From NCBI RefSeq assembly GCF_003260995.1, contig NZ_CP030040.1, positions 2,961,176-3,025,175 on the forward strand: a stretch of 64,000 nt of DNA. The letters are read 5' to 3'. Positions within the stretch are counted from its first letter, which is position 1. Every line of letters starts with the position of its first letter. Below, one piece after another: positions 7,729 to 15,028 of the stretch. Source of the DNA: Acetobacterium sp. KB-1. Lineage in GTDB: Bacteria; Bacillota; Clostridia; Eubacteriales; Eubacteriaceae. Made by a program: the position numbers and the translations under genes. The notes under the pieces are model-generated. The model was given only the letters and a program-made list of their open reading frames with translations. It was not told where the DNA came from and did no database searches.

Positions 7729-8403
7729 TTAAATAATTCGCTTCAATTGAACCTTATCAATCACTTCAATTTTACCCCGGGACAGGTTTACATAGCCTTC
7801 GTTCTCAAAGTATTTAAGCATTCGGGAAACCACTTCCCGGGCGGAACCCACATACTTGGCAATTTGCTCATGGGTCATATTAACCGTGTTCGAACCGGTT
7901 CGGGTCACCTCATCGAGTAGGAAGATGGTCAGACGTTTATCAAAACTCATAAAAAGAATTTGTTGCATCGCCCACATCACATCCGAAAAACGATCGATCA
8001 TGGATTTATATGAAAAATTTTCGGCGTAGATATTTTCGTTGCAGATCTGAGAAAAGACAGAGGACTTTAGCAAGAGCACGTCACAATCTGCTTCGACATC
8101 AATATGAACATCAAAGGTAATATTATCCAGGATACAAGAAGCTGATAAGATGCAGACCTCATCAGTGCCCAGTCGATAAAGGGTGATATCCCGGCCATCT
8201 TCTGATAGAATATAGGTACGTAATTCGCCGCTTTTGATCAGCAGTATTCCGACGCAGTCATTTTCGCCACGATGAATATTATCACCCCGTTTATAGCTTA
8301 CCGGCATGGCATTTTCCAAAAACATGGTTTTCTGATTTGGATTTAAATGATCCCAAAAGGTCAGGATCGTCTTAAGAAATGTAATATCGGATTCTTTTAG
8401 CAT
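7729..8403 (-). CDS. Crp/Fnr family transcriptional regulator
   Basis: 224 residues: a cyclic-nucleotide-binding-like beta barrel (about 20-125, MPVSYKRGDNIHRG and GILLIKSGELRTYI) and a C-terminal winged helix (MTHEQIAKYVGSAREVVSRMLKYFENEG, the Crp recognition helix). It lacks the N-terminal Cys cluster of Fnr but has Cys residues in DEVCILSASCIL, which could sense redox or bind a cofactor. The ATG at 8403 is chosen for GAGG six bases upstream; an in-frame GTG at 8421 is possible. TGTGA-type palindromes at 11546 and 26781 could be sites for a regulator of this family. Confidence 0.88.
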   Translation of the reverse strand: MLKESDITFLKTILTFWDHLNPNQKTMFLENAMPVSYKRGDNIHRGENDCVGILLIKSGELRTYILSEDGRDITLYRLGTDEVCILSASCILDNITFDVHIDVEADCDVLLLKSSVFSQICNENIYAENFSYKSMIDRFSDVMWAMQQILFMSFDKRLTIFLLDEVTRTGSNTVNMTHEQIAKYVGSAREVVSRMLKYFENEGYVNLSRGKIEVIDKVQLKRII

Positions 8404-8460
8404 TTTAATACCTCGTCTCACAATTTAAATTCTAGTATAGCACAGTTATTTTTATTCTAC

Positions 8461-8490
8461 TTTAAAAAATAGGGTATAAAGTGGTATGAT
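8461..8490 (+). promoter_or_regulatory. Promoter of the GNAT gene
   Basis: TTTAAA (8461-8466) and TATGAT (8485-8490) are 18 bases apart, 25 bases before the chosen ATG. The upstream in-frame ATG at 8486 lies inside this -10 box and is therefore unlikely to be the start. Confidence 0.5.
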
Positions 8491-8515
8491 AAAGCATCGA
8501 TATAAGGAGATTTTT

Positions 8516-9733
8516 ATGAACAAAGAGATAAGAAAAAATCTGGAACTAAAACGGCTGGAAGCCAAAGACTTTACTCAGTTTAATAATATTCTGAGGTATG
8601 CTTTTCAGGTGACGGATGAACAATTGTTAAAAGTGGGTTGGAAGCACGATGAAATTAAGCGGTCAAAATTTCCGATTCTGGAAAAAGCGGAGGTGATCGG
8701 CTGGTTTGAGGATGGACGGTTGGCGGCACAGATCGCCGTTTATCCACTTCAAGTCAATATTAGTGGCAGTATTTATGAGATGGGGTATATTACCGGAGTC
8801 GCGACCTATCCGGAATATATGGGGCTGGGACTGATGTCCGGGCTCATGAAAAAGAGCCTGGAAACCATGTATGAACGCAATCAGTGCATTTCTTTTTTAT
8901 TCCCTTATTCGCATCCGCTCTATCGTCACAAGGGTTGGGAGGTCGTATCCGATAAGATGACCTTTCATATCCGCGATCATCAGTTACCCCGCGATATTGA
9001 TGTACCGGGACGGGTGAAACGGGTGAAGGAGAACAGTCCGGATCTTATTGCCCTTCACGACGCCTTTGCCAGAAAAACCCATGGCTGTCTGATTCGTAAT
9101 GAACTGGTCTGGGAGGAATACTGGCGCTGGGATGTCGAAGATGTTACGGTGGCCATTTATTACGGCGTCGATGATCGGCCGCTGGGTTATCTGGTTTATC
9201 TGATTGAAAATGATGTGTTTCGCGTCAAAGAGATGGTTTATCTCAATCAGGAAGCCAGAAAAGGGCTATGGGGCTATATTGCCGCCCACGAATCGATGAT
9301 TAACGAGGTGATTGGCAGTAATTATAACAATCACACGATATCGTTTCTATTTGGAGATAGTGACATGAAAGAAACGATTCGTCCCTATATTATGGCTCGA
9401 ATCGTTGATTTTGAGGGGTTTATCAGTCAATACCATTTTGCCAACACGGACCTGAATGAGGCCATTACCTTTGATATTGTTGATCCGGTGCTGGAGTGGA
9501 ACAATCGCAGCTTTACCATCTCGTTTACAAAGGGAAATGACCCGGTTCTGGTTGATTTACCGTCAGAGAATCGGATCAAATTAGAAATCGGCATTTTAAC
9601 GTGTATGTTACTTGGTTATAAACGACCCACCTATCTTCAGCAGATTGAACGGATTGAAGCCAGCAAAAAAACAGTTTCTCTTCTGGAGACCATTATCGCC
9701 AATGAAAAGGTATATTTCTCGGACTATATTTAA
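8516..9733 (+). CDS. GNAT family N-acetyltransferase, Eis type
   Basis: 405 residues. The N-terminal GNAT domain carries the acetyl-CoA-binding stretch GVATYPEYMGLGLMSGLMKK (Q/RxxGxG/A-like) and is followed by a second GNAT-like domain and an SCP2-like C-terminal region, the layout of Eis-type acetyltransferases that modify amines of aminoglycosides or proteins. The substrate here is unknown. The ATG at 8516 has AAGGAG seven bases upstream. It is a single-gene unit, divergent from the Crp gene and followed by a terminator. Confidence 0.85.
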   Translation: MNKEIRKNLELKRLEAKDFTQFNNILRYAFQVTDEQLLKVGWKHDEIKRSKFPILEKAEVIGWFEDGRLAAQIAVYPLQVNISGSIYEMGYITGVATYPEYMGLGLMSGLMKKSLETMYERNQCISFLFPYSHPLYRHKGWEVVSDKMTFHIRDHQLPRDIDVPGRVKRVKENSPDLIALHDAFARKTHGCLIRNELVWEEYWRWDVEDVTVAIYYGVDDRPLGYLVYLIENDVFRVKEMVYLNQEARKGLWGYIAAHESMINEVIGSNYNNHTISFLFGDSDMKETIRPYIMARIVDFEGFISQYHFANTDLNEAITFDIVDPVLEWNNRSFTISFTKGNDPVLVDLPSENRIKLEIGILTCMLLGYKRPTYLQQIERIEASKKTVSLLETIIANEKVYFSDYI

Positions 9734-9738
9734 GGCAA

Positions 9739-9778
9739 AAAGAAAAACGGTTGATTAGCAATCGTTTTTCTTTTTTTT
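9739..9778 (+). terminator. Intrinsic terminator after the GNAT gene
   Basis: AGAAAAACGGTTG pairs with CAATCGTTTTTCT around ATTAG, followed by a long T run. It lies between two convergent genes; the A-rich 5' side also makes it usable from the minus strand. Confidence 0.85.
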
Positions 9779-9943
9779 CTACAATGAGGAACTGATCATA
9801 AAACCAAGAATGGCTCCATAAATGGCAGTTCGATGGGGCTTGGCAGTAATGGGACAAGTGCCGCTTTGACAGCCTACCAGTTTGTAGTAGAGGAGTCCCA
9901 AAGCGCCGCCCACAAGGGTTCCGATTATCATTTTAATATACAT
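9779..9943 (-). CDS. Small membrane protein, DUF6132-like
   Basis: A 54-residue ORF: a glycine-rich hydrophobic helix (IIGTLVGGALGLLYYKLVG), a loop CQSGTCPITAKPHR with two cysteines, and a second helix (AIYGAILGFMISSSL). It starts at ATG 9943 with AGGAG upstream, nine bases after the TlpA stop codon, so it is the last gene of the redox operon. The motif GCxSGTCPIT is that of DUF6132 proteins. Their function is unknown; the Cys pair beside CcdA/TlpA suggests a thiol role. Confidence 0.75.
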   Translation of the reverse strand: MYIKMIIGTLVGGALGLLYYKLVGCQSGTCPITAKPHRTAIYGAILGFMISSSL

Positions 9944-9952
9944 CGCATGCTC

Positions 9953-10519
9953 CTAATTTTTTATTGATTCAATGCCGGAAAGTAAGGTGGCTTCATCAAT
10001 GGCGCCACGATAGCCGCTGACAATTTTACCGTCGGGGCTAATAAATAAGGTGGTGGGGAGCGTTGAGACGCCATAGGCAATGCTGGCTTCCAATTCGGTA
10101 TCAAAATAAATGGGGAAGTCAAAGCCCTGATCGGTGATGTACATAAGGCCCTTTTCTTTTGTTTCCCGCTGCCCGTCCACCTGATTGATCATCAGAAAGA
10201 CCACTGCATCTTTTTGATTTTGATAGACCGTATTAAAGTGGGGCATCTCGCTTTTACAGGGTGGACACCAGGATGCCCAAAAATTGAGGACCACCGGTTT
10301 TCCGGCAAAATCAGACAGTTTAACCGGGTTGCCATCCTGATCAAACACCGTGAAATCAGGGGCTGCCTGGAGCTCATCGGCCTGAGAGGAACCGGTGTTA
10401 TTTGATGCCGGATCTTGCGGATTGAAGGTTTTTGACAAGATCGTGTACCCCCAATAAACGATGATTAAAAAAGCGGCAAAGACGACAATACCGATTATTG
10501 TTTTTGTTTGTTTAGTCAT
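9953..10519 (-). CDS. TlpA/ResA-type thioredoxin-like protein, membrane anchored
   Basis: 188 residues: one N-terminal transmembrane anchor (about 8-27), a Ser/Asn-rich linker, and an AlkC/TSA-TlpA thioredoxin fold exposed outside the membrane. The active site is WCPPC (Cys85, Cys88), with the cis-proline in VSTLPTTLFI. Such proteins pass electrons from CcdA to oxidised extracytoplasmic proteins. In an acetogen without obvious c-type cytochromes the target is probably not cytochrome c maturation. The gene is 10 bases after ccdA. Confidence 0.9.
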   Translation of the reverse strand: MTKQTKTIIGIVVFAAFLIIVYWGYTILSKTFNPQDPASNNTGSSQADELQAAPDFTVFDQDGNPVKLSDFAGKPVVLNFWASWCPPCKSEMPHFNTVYQNQKDAVVFLMINQVDGQRETKEKGLMYITDQGFDFPIYFDTELEASIAYGVSTLPTTLFISPDGKIVSGYRGAIDEATLLSGIESIKN

Positions 10520-10529
10520 AATGTACTCC

Positions 10530-11201
10530 TTAAAAAGTTAAAAGCGACAGAAAATAGCCCAGTAAACCAGTAGCCATCAGTAGACCGATGAGAACCAGCA
10601 GTCCGCCGGAAAGACGATTGATGATCCGATAATGGCGTTTAACAAAATCAAAGGTCGATTTCAACTGCTCAATTAAAATGGCAGAAACCATAAAGGGAAT
10701 ACCAAGGCCGAGGGAAAAGGATAAAAGCATCAGAATTCCCTTTAAGGTATCACCACTGGAGGCCGCCATCATTAGGGCTGAGCCTAAAAAGGCACCCACG
10801 CAGGGTGTCCAACCGATCGAAAAGACGATGCCAAAAAGCAGCGCTGAAAAGAAACTTGTCCGCGAATGATTCATGTTCATCTGACGGGTGGTGTTCAGAA
10901 AAGGGATATTCAGCACCTCCATAAAATTCAATCCAAAAAGGATGATGATGATACCGCCCCCCACATTGACAACAGTTTGATGCTCAATTAGCACACTGCC
11001 AATACGACCGGCAAAGGCACCAAGCAAAACAAAAACTACCGTAAAGCCGAGGACAAAGCCTAAAGCATTAAAAATTGCGGTACGTTTATTATCGGACTGG
11101 CTTTGGCCGGCAAAATAGGACACATAAATCGGCAGCATGGGCAAAAGACAAGGGGATATAAAGGTGACGATCCCTTCAAGGAATGTGATAAAATAGTCCA
11201 T
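10530..11201 (-). CDS. ccdA: CcdA-type transmembrane thiol-disulfide transporter
   Basis: 223 residues with six predicted transmembrane helices. The two conserved cysteines lie in FISPCLLPMLP (Cys18) and GWTPCVGAFLG (Cys134), the reducing pair of CcdA/DsbD-beta proteins. It carries reducing equivalents from cytoplasmic thioredoxin to an extracytoplasmic partner, here the adjacent TlpA-like protein. The length is typical. It is second in the operon, after the ferredoxin gene. Confidence 0.9.
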   Translation of the reverse strand: MDYFITFLEGIVTFISPCLLPMLPIYVSYFAGQSQSDNKRTAIFNALGFVLGFTVVFVLLGAFAGRIGSVLIEHQTVVNVGGGIIIILFGLNFMEVLNIPFLNTTRQMNMNHSRTSFFSALLFGIVFSIGWTPCVGAFLGSALMMAASSGDTLKGILMLLSFSLGLGIPFMVSAILIEQLKSTFDFVKRHYRIINRLSGGLLVLIGLLMATGLLGYFLSLLTF

Positions 11202-11225
11202 ACAGCCTCCTTTTCACAATGACAC

Positions 11226-11462
11226 TTATTTTAGTACCAGGGCATTCATCGGACAATAGTCAACACACTTACCGCAACGAATGCATTTTTCCATATCGAC
11301 TTTTGGGGCAGCAAAGCCTTCTTGAGATAGGGCATCAACAGGACAGACACGAACCGATGGGCAGGGGTGGTTTTGGGGACAGCGTTCCATCTTAACAATT
11401 AAATCAGCTTTAGGTGGTGCTGATTTGAACGTATTACTTGATTGATCAGGTGTTGTTATCAT
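11226..11462 (-). CDS. Ferredoxin-like 4Fe-4S protein with unusual N-terminal cluster motif
   Basis: A 78-residue protein. The C-terminal motif CIRCGKCVDYCP (Cys60, 63, 66, 70) is a standard 4Fe-4S motif. The N-terminal motif CPQNHPCPSVRVCP has only three cysteines (28, 34, 40), with His32 between the first two. Seven cysteines in total suggest one complete 4Fe-4S cluster and a second that is three-cysteine or histidine-liganded. It heads the CcdA/TlpA operon, so it may be an electron donor or sensor for it. Shine-Dalgarno GGAGG precedes the ATG. Confidence 0.85.
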   Translation of the reverse strand: MITTPDQSSNTFKSAPPKADLIVKMERCPQNHPCPSVRVCPVDALSQEGFAAPKVDMEKCIRCGKCVDYCPMNALVLK

Positions 11463-11545
11463 TTTATTTCCTCCAGATATAATTACATCTTGAACAAGTA
11501 AATCATCAAGATTTTATCATTCTATCAAAAAGGTGTGTTCATATC

Positions 11546-11560
11546 TGTGATTTAATCACA
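11546..11560. promoter_or_regulatory. TGTGA-type palindrome upstream of the ferredoxin operon
   Basis: TGTGATTTAATCACA is a near-perfect palindrome with 7-base arms, 84 bases upstream of the ferredoxin start, resembling Crp/Fnr-family sites. Crp consensus spacing is one base longer. The minus-strand promoter below it is not clear, TTGATA near 11526 being the best -35-like hexamer. The regulator at 7729-8403 is a candidate binder. Confidence 0.4.
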
Positions 11561-11620
11561 AATGAATAATTATTTGCTTAAAAAGGAACTTAAACGGTTA
11601 AAAATAAAAAACGCTAAATA

Positions 11621-11657
11621 AAAAAACAGTAGGTCCGGATGACCGTACTGTTTTTTT
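11621..11657 (+). terminator. Terminator-like hairpin in the ferredoxin-thi gap
   Basis: AAAAAACAGTA pairs with TACTGTTTTTT, with inner GGTC/GACC and one bulged G, followed by T7. No plus-strand gene precedes it within the gap. It may end a short transcript starting near 11570 or insulate the thi region; it also reads well on the minus strand. Confidence 0.65.
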
Positions 11658-11797
11658 ATATTAGGAATGAAAAGAAAAAGAGGAGATATTTATCTCTTGG
11701 GTATATCTTAGGCGGTGAACCTTTAGCCAAACTTTGAAAGAGGTTAAGTTTAAGTTAAATTAAGATTTTAGCAGGTTAGGGCGGAGGCGAATCACAG

Positions 11798-11826
11798 TTG
11801 ACAAGAATCAGGCGATATGATAATCT
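11798..11826 (+). promoter_or_regulatory. Probable thi operon promoter
   Basis: A consensus TTGACA (11798-11803) is followed by TAATCT after 17 bases (11821-11826), or GATAAT after 15 (11819-11824). Either start lies about 20 bases before the TPP aptamer. Confidence 0.55.
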
Positions 11827-11843
11827 GTAGCTAATTTAGAAAT

Positions 11844-11929
11844 TGGGGAGCTTATGCATTTAGGCTGAGAGGAAGTAAATCGCTACTTCGACCCATGCAC
11901 CTGATACGGATAATGCCGGCGTAGGGAGA
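11844..11929 (+). ncRNA. TPP riboswitch (THI element)
   Basis: The conserved parts of the thiamine pyrophosphate aptamer can be read in order: GGCTGAGAGG (11863-11872, the pyrimidine-sensing arm), ACCCATGCACCTGAT (11891-11904), and GGATAATGCCGGCGTAGGGA (11908-11927, pyrophosphate-sensing arm). The helper arm AAGTAAATCGCTACTT lies between. It precedes an intrinsic terminator and the thiamine salvage genes, so TPP binding should favour termination. Confidence 0.95.
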
Positions 11930-11941
11930 CCATCGAAATCG

Positions 11942-11968
11942 ACTGTGCATTCGTGTACAGTTTTTTTT
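11942..11968 (+). terminator. Riboswitch-controlled terminator
   Basis: CTGTGCA and TGTACAG form a 7-bp stem (one G-U pair) around a TTCG tetraloop, followed by T8. It lies 12 bases after the TPP aptamer and about 90 bases before thiM, and is the likely expression platform. Confidence 0.88.
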
Positions 11969-12055
11969 GTGTGCGTTTCAGATACCAATCAAGCGATGGT
12001 TTAACCATCTAAACGATAAAACCGTAAAATATATTGTAGTAGAAAGAAGGAAGAG

Positions 12056-12880
12056 ATGTTTAAAAAAATCTTAGAAAATGTTAGCAATTGTCCGCCGTTG
12101 GTTCATTGTATCACCAATTATGTAACGGTCAACGACTGTGCCAATAGTGTACTGGCTTGTGGCGGGGCACCGATTATGGCTGATGATATTAATGAGGTGG
12201 AAGAAATTATCTCCATTTGTAATGCCCTGGTCATCAATATCGGAACCCTTAATGAGCGAACCGTCGCGGCCATGATTATGGCCGGTAAAAAAGCCAATCG
12301 TCTCGGTCGGCCGGTGATTCTGGATCCGGTCGGTGCTGGTGCCTCTTCGCTACGGACGAACACGGTTTTTAAGCTGTTAAATGAGGTACAGTTTAGCGTC
12401 ATCCGGGGTAATGTTTCAGAAATTAAGACCATCGACCAGGGCAGTGGCACGACCAAAGGGGTCGATGCTGATATCAGCGATGCGGTGAATAAAGACAATT
12501 TGGATCAGATGATCGCTTTTGCCAAAGCCCTGAGCGAGAAAACGGGTGCCATCATTGCCATTACTGGCGCCATCGACATTGTCGCGGATCATCAGAAGGC
12601 CCTGGTAATCCGGAATGGACACCCGATGATGTCCCGGATTACCGGCACAGGCTGTATGCTTACAACGGTTATTGGCAGTTATTGCGGGGCCAATCCCGAG
12701 CAGTTGCTACTGGCTACCGCTGCTGCTGTTAGTTGTATGGGTTTGTGTGGGGAGCTGGCCTTTGAAAAGGTTCAGGCCCAGGAGGCCGGAACGGCATCCT
12801 TTCGAACCTCCCTCATCGATGCGATGAGTTTGATGAATATCGAAACATTAAAAGGAGGGATGAAGCTTGAAACTCGATAA
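12056..12880 (+). CDS. thiM: Hydroxyethylthiazole kinase
   Basis: A 274-residue ribokinase-like enzyme that phosphorylates the thiazole alcohol salvaged from thiamine breakdown. Supporting motifs are PPLVHCITNYVTVNDCAN near the N-terminus, NIGTL, ILDPVGAGAS, and the catalytic/anion-hole region ITGTGCMLTTVIG. The length is normal. It is the first gene after the TPP riboswitch and overlaps thiE by 14 bases. Confidence 0.95.
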   Translation: MFKKILENVSNCPPLVHCITNYVTVNDCANSVLACGGAPIMADDINEVEEIISICNALVINIGTLNERTVAAMIMAGKKANRLGRPVILDPVGAGASSLRTNTVFKLLNEVQFSVIRGNVSEIKTIDQGSGTTKGVDADISDAVNKDNLDQMIAFAKALSEKTGAIIAITGAIDIVADHQKALVIRNGHPMMSRITGTGCMLTTVIGSYCGANPEQLLLATAAAVSCMGLCGELAFEKVQAQEAGTASFRTSLIDAMSLMNIETLKGGMKLETR

Positions 12881-13505
12881 GCAGTCAATGCTACTTTATG
12901 CGGTGACTGACCGCAGTTGGCTGGGTGACAAAACCCTGGCCGATCAGGTTGAAGAAACCTTAAAAGGTGGCGCTACCTTTATCCAGCTACGGGAAAAAGA
13001 GCTGGATTTTGATGCGTTTGTAAAAGAGGCCCGGGCGATAAAAAAATTAACCGATGCCTACAACATTCCTTTTGTCATTAATGATGCCGTCGATGTTGCT
13101 CTGGCAGTGGATGCTGACGGGGTTCATGTGGGTCAGGATGATAGCGATGCCGGGGCGCTAAGAGAGCAGCTTGGCGATAAAATCATCGGAGTTTCGGCAG
13201 ATACGGTGGAACTGGCACGAAAAGCTGAAGCCGACGGTGCCGATTATATCGGGGTGGGAGCGATCTATTCCACAGCCACAAAAACCGATGCCGAAGTGGT
13301 GGCTTTTGAAACCATCGCCGCAATCTGCAAGGCGGTGACCATTCCGGTGGTTGCCATTGGTGGTCTGAACGAAACCAATATTCTTAGCTTAACAGGAACC
13401 GGAGTGGACGGGGTCGCCCTGGTCTCGGCAATCTTTTCTAAAAAAGATATCGTCAGTGCAACAAAAGCGCTGCGAAGCTTATCTGAAACCATGACAAAAC
13501 CATGA
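12867..13505 (+). CDS. thiE: Thiamine-phosphate synthase
   Basis: A 212-residue TIM-barrel enzyme joining HMP pyrophosphate and thiazole phosphate to thiamine phosphate. Motifs are FIQLREKELD, PFVINDAVDVAL, DGVHVGQDD, GVSADTVELARKAEADGADYIGVGAIYSTATKTDA and PVVAIGGLNETN. All phosphate-binding loops are present. It starts inside the end of thiM with GGAGG upstream and shares ATGA with the next gene. Confidence 0.95.
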   Translation: MKLDKQSMLLYAVTDRSWLGDKTLADQVEETLKGGATFIQLREKELDFDAFVKEARAIKKLTDAYNIPFVINDAVDVALAVDADGVHVGQDDSDAGALREQLGDKIIGVSADTVELARKAEADGADYIGVGAIYSTATKTDAEVVAFETIAAICKAVTIPVVAIGGLNETNILSLTGTGVDGVALVSAIFSKKDIVSATKALRSLSETMTKP

Positions 13506-14158
13506 AAAATGCACAGATGAATTTTTCGGGGATAATCTTTGATCTGGATGGGACGCTAATTGATTCGATGTCGGCTTGGGAAAATATCGGCAGCAGTTTT
13601 TTAAAAAAGCATGGGATTGATCCTCGCGAAGATTTAAATAAGGTCATAAAAACCATGAGCTTTGCCGAATCGGCCCGCTATTTTATCGCGGTTTACGGGG
13701 TGAAAATGACCGAAGAACAGGTGGGGGATGAAATCAATGGCATGATCCGGGAGAATTACGAAAAACATATCCGTTTAAAACCCTTTGTTAAGGAAACTTT
13801 GGATCAGTATTTAAACCAGGGTATAAAAATGGCAATCCTAACCGCTACCCACAAGTCCCTGACCGAATTGGTGTTGAGTCGATATGGTTTGCTTAGTCAT
13901 TTTGAATTTATCCTTACTTCCGGGATGGTTGGTTTGCCCAAAAGTCAGCCGGAGATTTATCACCAGGCGGCGAAACAACTGGCGTTGCCAAAACAGCAAA
14001 TCGCGATTTTCGAAGATGCCTTATACTGCATCCAGGCCGCCAGAGCGTCTGGTTGTTATCTTGTCGGGGTTTATGATGAATCCTCGAAAAATGACTGGGA
14101 TGAGATCAAAAACAGCTCGGATTGTACCATTATGAGTTTTAAGGAGTTGCTACGATGA
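13502..14158 (+). CDS. HAD-superfamily hydrolase within the thiamine operon
   Basis: 218 residues of the beta-phosphoglucomutase-like HAD group. Motif I is FDLDGTLIDS (nucleophile Asp14, Asp16), motif II is ILTATHKS, motif III is the Lys in GLPKSQPEIYHQAA, and motif IV is IFEDALYCIQAA. Overlap with thiE (ATGA) and thiD (ATGA) places it firmly in the pathway. Known HAD enzymes in such operons dephosphorylate thiamine phosphate or HMP phosphate; which applies here is inferred, not shown. Confidence 0.85.
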   Translation: MKNAQMNFSGIIFDLDGTLIDSMSAWENIGSSFLKKHGIDPREDLNKVIKTMSFAESARYFIAVYGVKMTEEQVGDEINGMIRENYEKHIRLKPFVKETLDQYLNQGIKMAILTATHKSLTELVLSRYGLLSHFEFILTSGMVGLPKSQPEIYHQAAKQLALPKQQIAIFEDALYCIQAARASGCYLVGVYDESSKNDWDEIKNSSDCTIMSFKELLR

Positions 14159-14961
14159 AAAAAGTCTTATCGATAGCCGGGTCAGATTCCAGCGGTGGCG
14201 CAGGCATCCAGGCCGATATCAAAACCATGATCGCCCATGGCAGCTACGGCATGACCGTGATCACCGTCTTAACGGCGCAAAACACCACCGGGGTATATGG
14301 CATTGCGGCGGTTGAAAGCACCTTTGTAGAAAATCAGATCGATTGTATTTTTAGCGATATTTTTCCTGATGCGGTTAAGATCGGAATGGTCTATAGTGCA
14401 GAGATCATTAGAAGTATTGCTAACAAACTTAAACATTACCAGGCGAAAAACATTGTCTTGGATCCGGTGATGGTGGCCACCAGTGGCGGCAGACTGTTAA
14501 GCGACGATAGCATTGAAGCTTTAAAAACAGAATTGATGCCACTGGCCGATTTGATCACCCCCAATATCCCCGAGGCCGAATGTCTGTGTGGCTTTGGCAT
14601 TTCTGCCAAAGCGGACATGGTCAGAGCAGCTAAAAAAATCGCCACAAGCTATGCCGGGAGTATTCTGATTAAGGGCGGGCATCTTTTTGAAAGTGCCGAT
14701 GATTTTTTGCTGATTCAAGATAAAAAGGGTCATGAAGAAGTTTGGTTTCCGGGAGTAAAAATTGATAATCCCAATACCCATGGTACCGGTTGTACTCTTT
14801 CCACGGCCATTGCCTGTAATCTTGCCACCGGGTACAAGATGGAATTGGCGGTAAAAAAAGCCAAGGATTATGTGTCCGGGGCATTGGCAGCCAATCTGGA
14901 TCTGGGAAAGGGCAACGGGCCCCTGGATCATGGTTTTCAACTGACCTCGGGATGCAAATAA
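14155..14961 (+). CDS. thiD: Hydroxymethylpyrimidine/phosphomethylpyrimidine kinase
   Basis: A 268-residue ribokinase-like enzyme phosphorylating HMP twice to HMP pyrophosphate. Motifs are AGSDSSGGAGIQADIKT at the N-terminus, TVLTAQNTTGVYGI, LDPVMVATSGG, and TPNIPEAECL. The catalytic region NTHGTGCTLSTAIACNLATG is near the C-terminus. It is the last gene of the operon, coupled to the HAD gene and followed by a strong terminator. Confidence 0.95.
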   Translation: MKKVLSIAGSDSSGGAGIQADIKTMIAHGSYGMTVITVLTAQNTTGVYGIAAVESTFVENQIDCIFSDIFPDAVKIGMVYSAEIIRSIANKLKHYQAKNIVLDPVMVATSGGRLLSDDSIEALKTELMPLADLITPNIPEAECLCGFGISAKADMVRAAKKIATSYAGSILIKGGHLFESADDFLLIQDKKGHEEVWFPGVKIDNPNTHGTGCTLSTAIACNLATGYKMELAVKKAKDYVSGALAANLDLGKGNGPLDHGFQLTSGCK

Positions 14962-14971
14962 AGAGAAGTAA

Positions 14972-15028
14972 AGCCAATTGTCAGCCGGGTTTTTAAAACG
15001 TGTTGGGGCTGAACAATTGGCTTTTTTT
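14972..15028 (+). terminator. Terminator after thiD (bidirectional)
   Basis: AGCCAATTGTTCAGCC-type arms (14972-14986 and 15006-15021) form a long stem, followed by CTTTTTTTAG. It overlaps the 3' end of the convergent GGDEF/HD-GYP gene. Confidence 0.85.

Noticed and set aside
7666-7920. Plus-strand ORF downstream of the serine hydrolase
   Set aside because: It is antisense to the Crp/Fnr gene, whose winged helix is recognisable on the minus strand.
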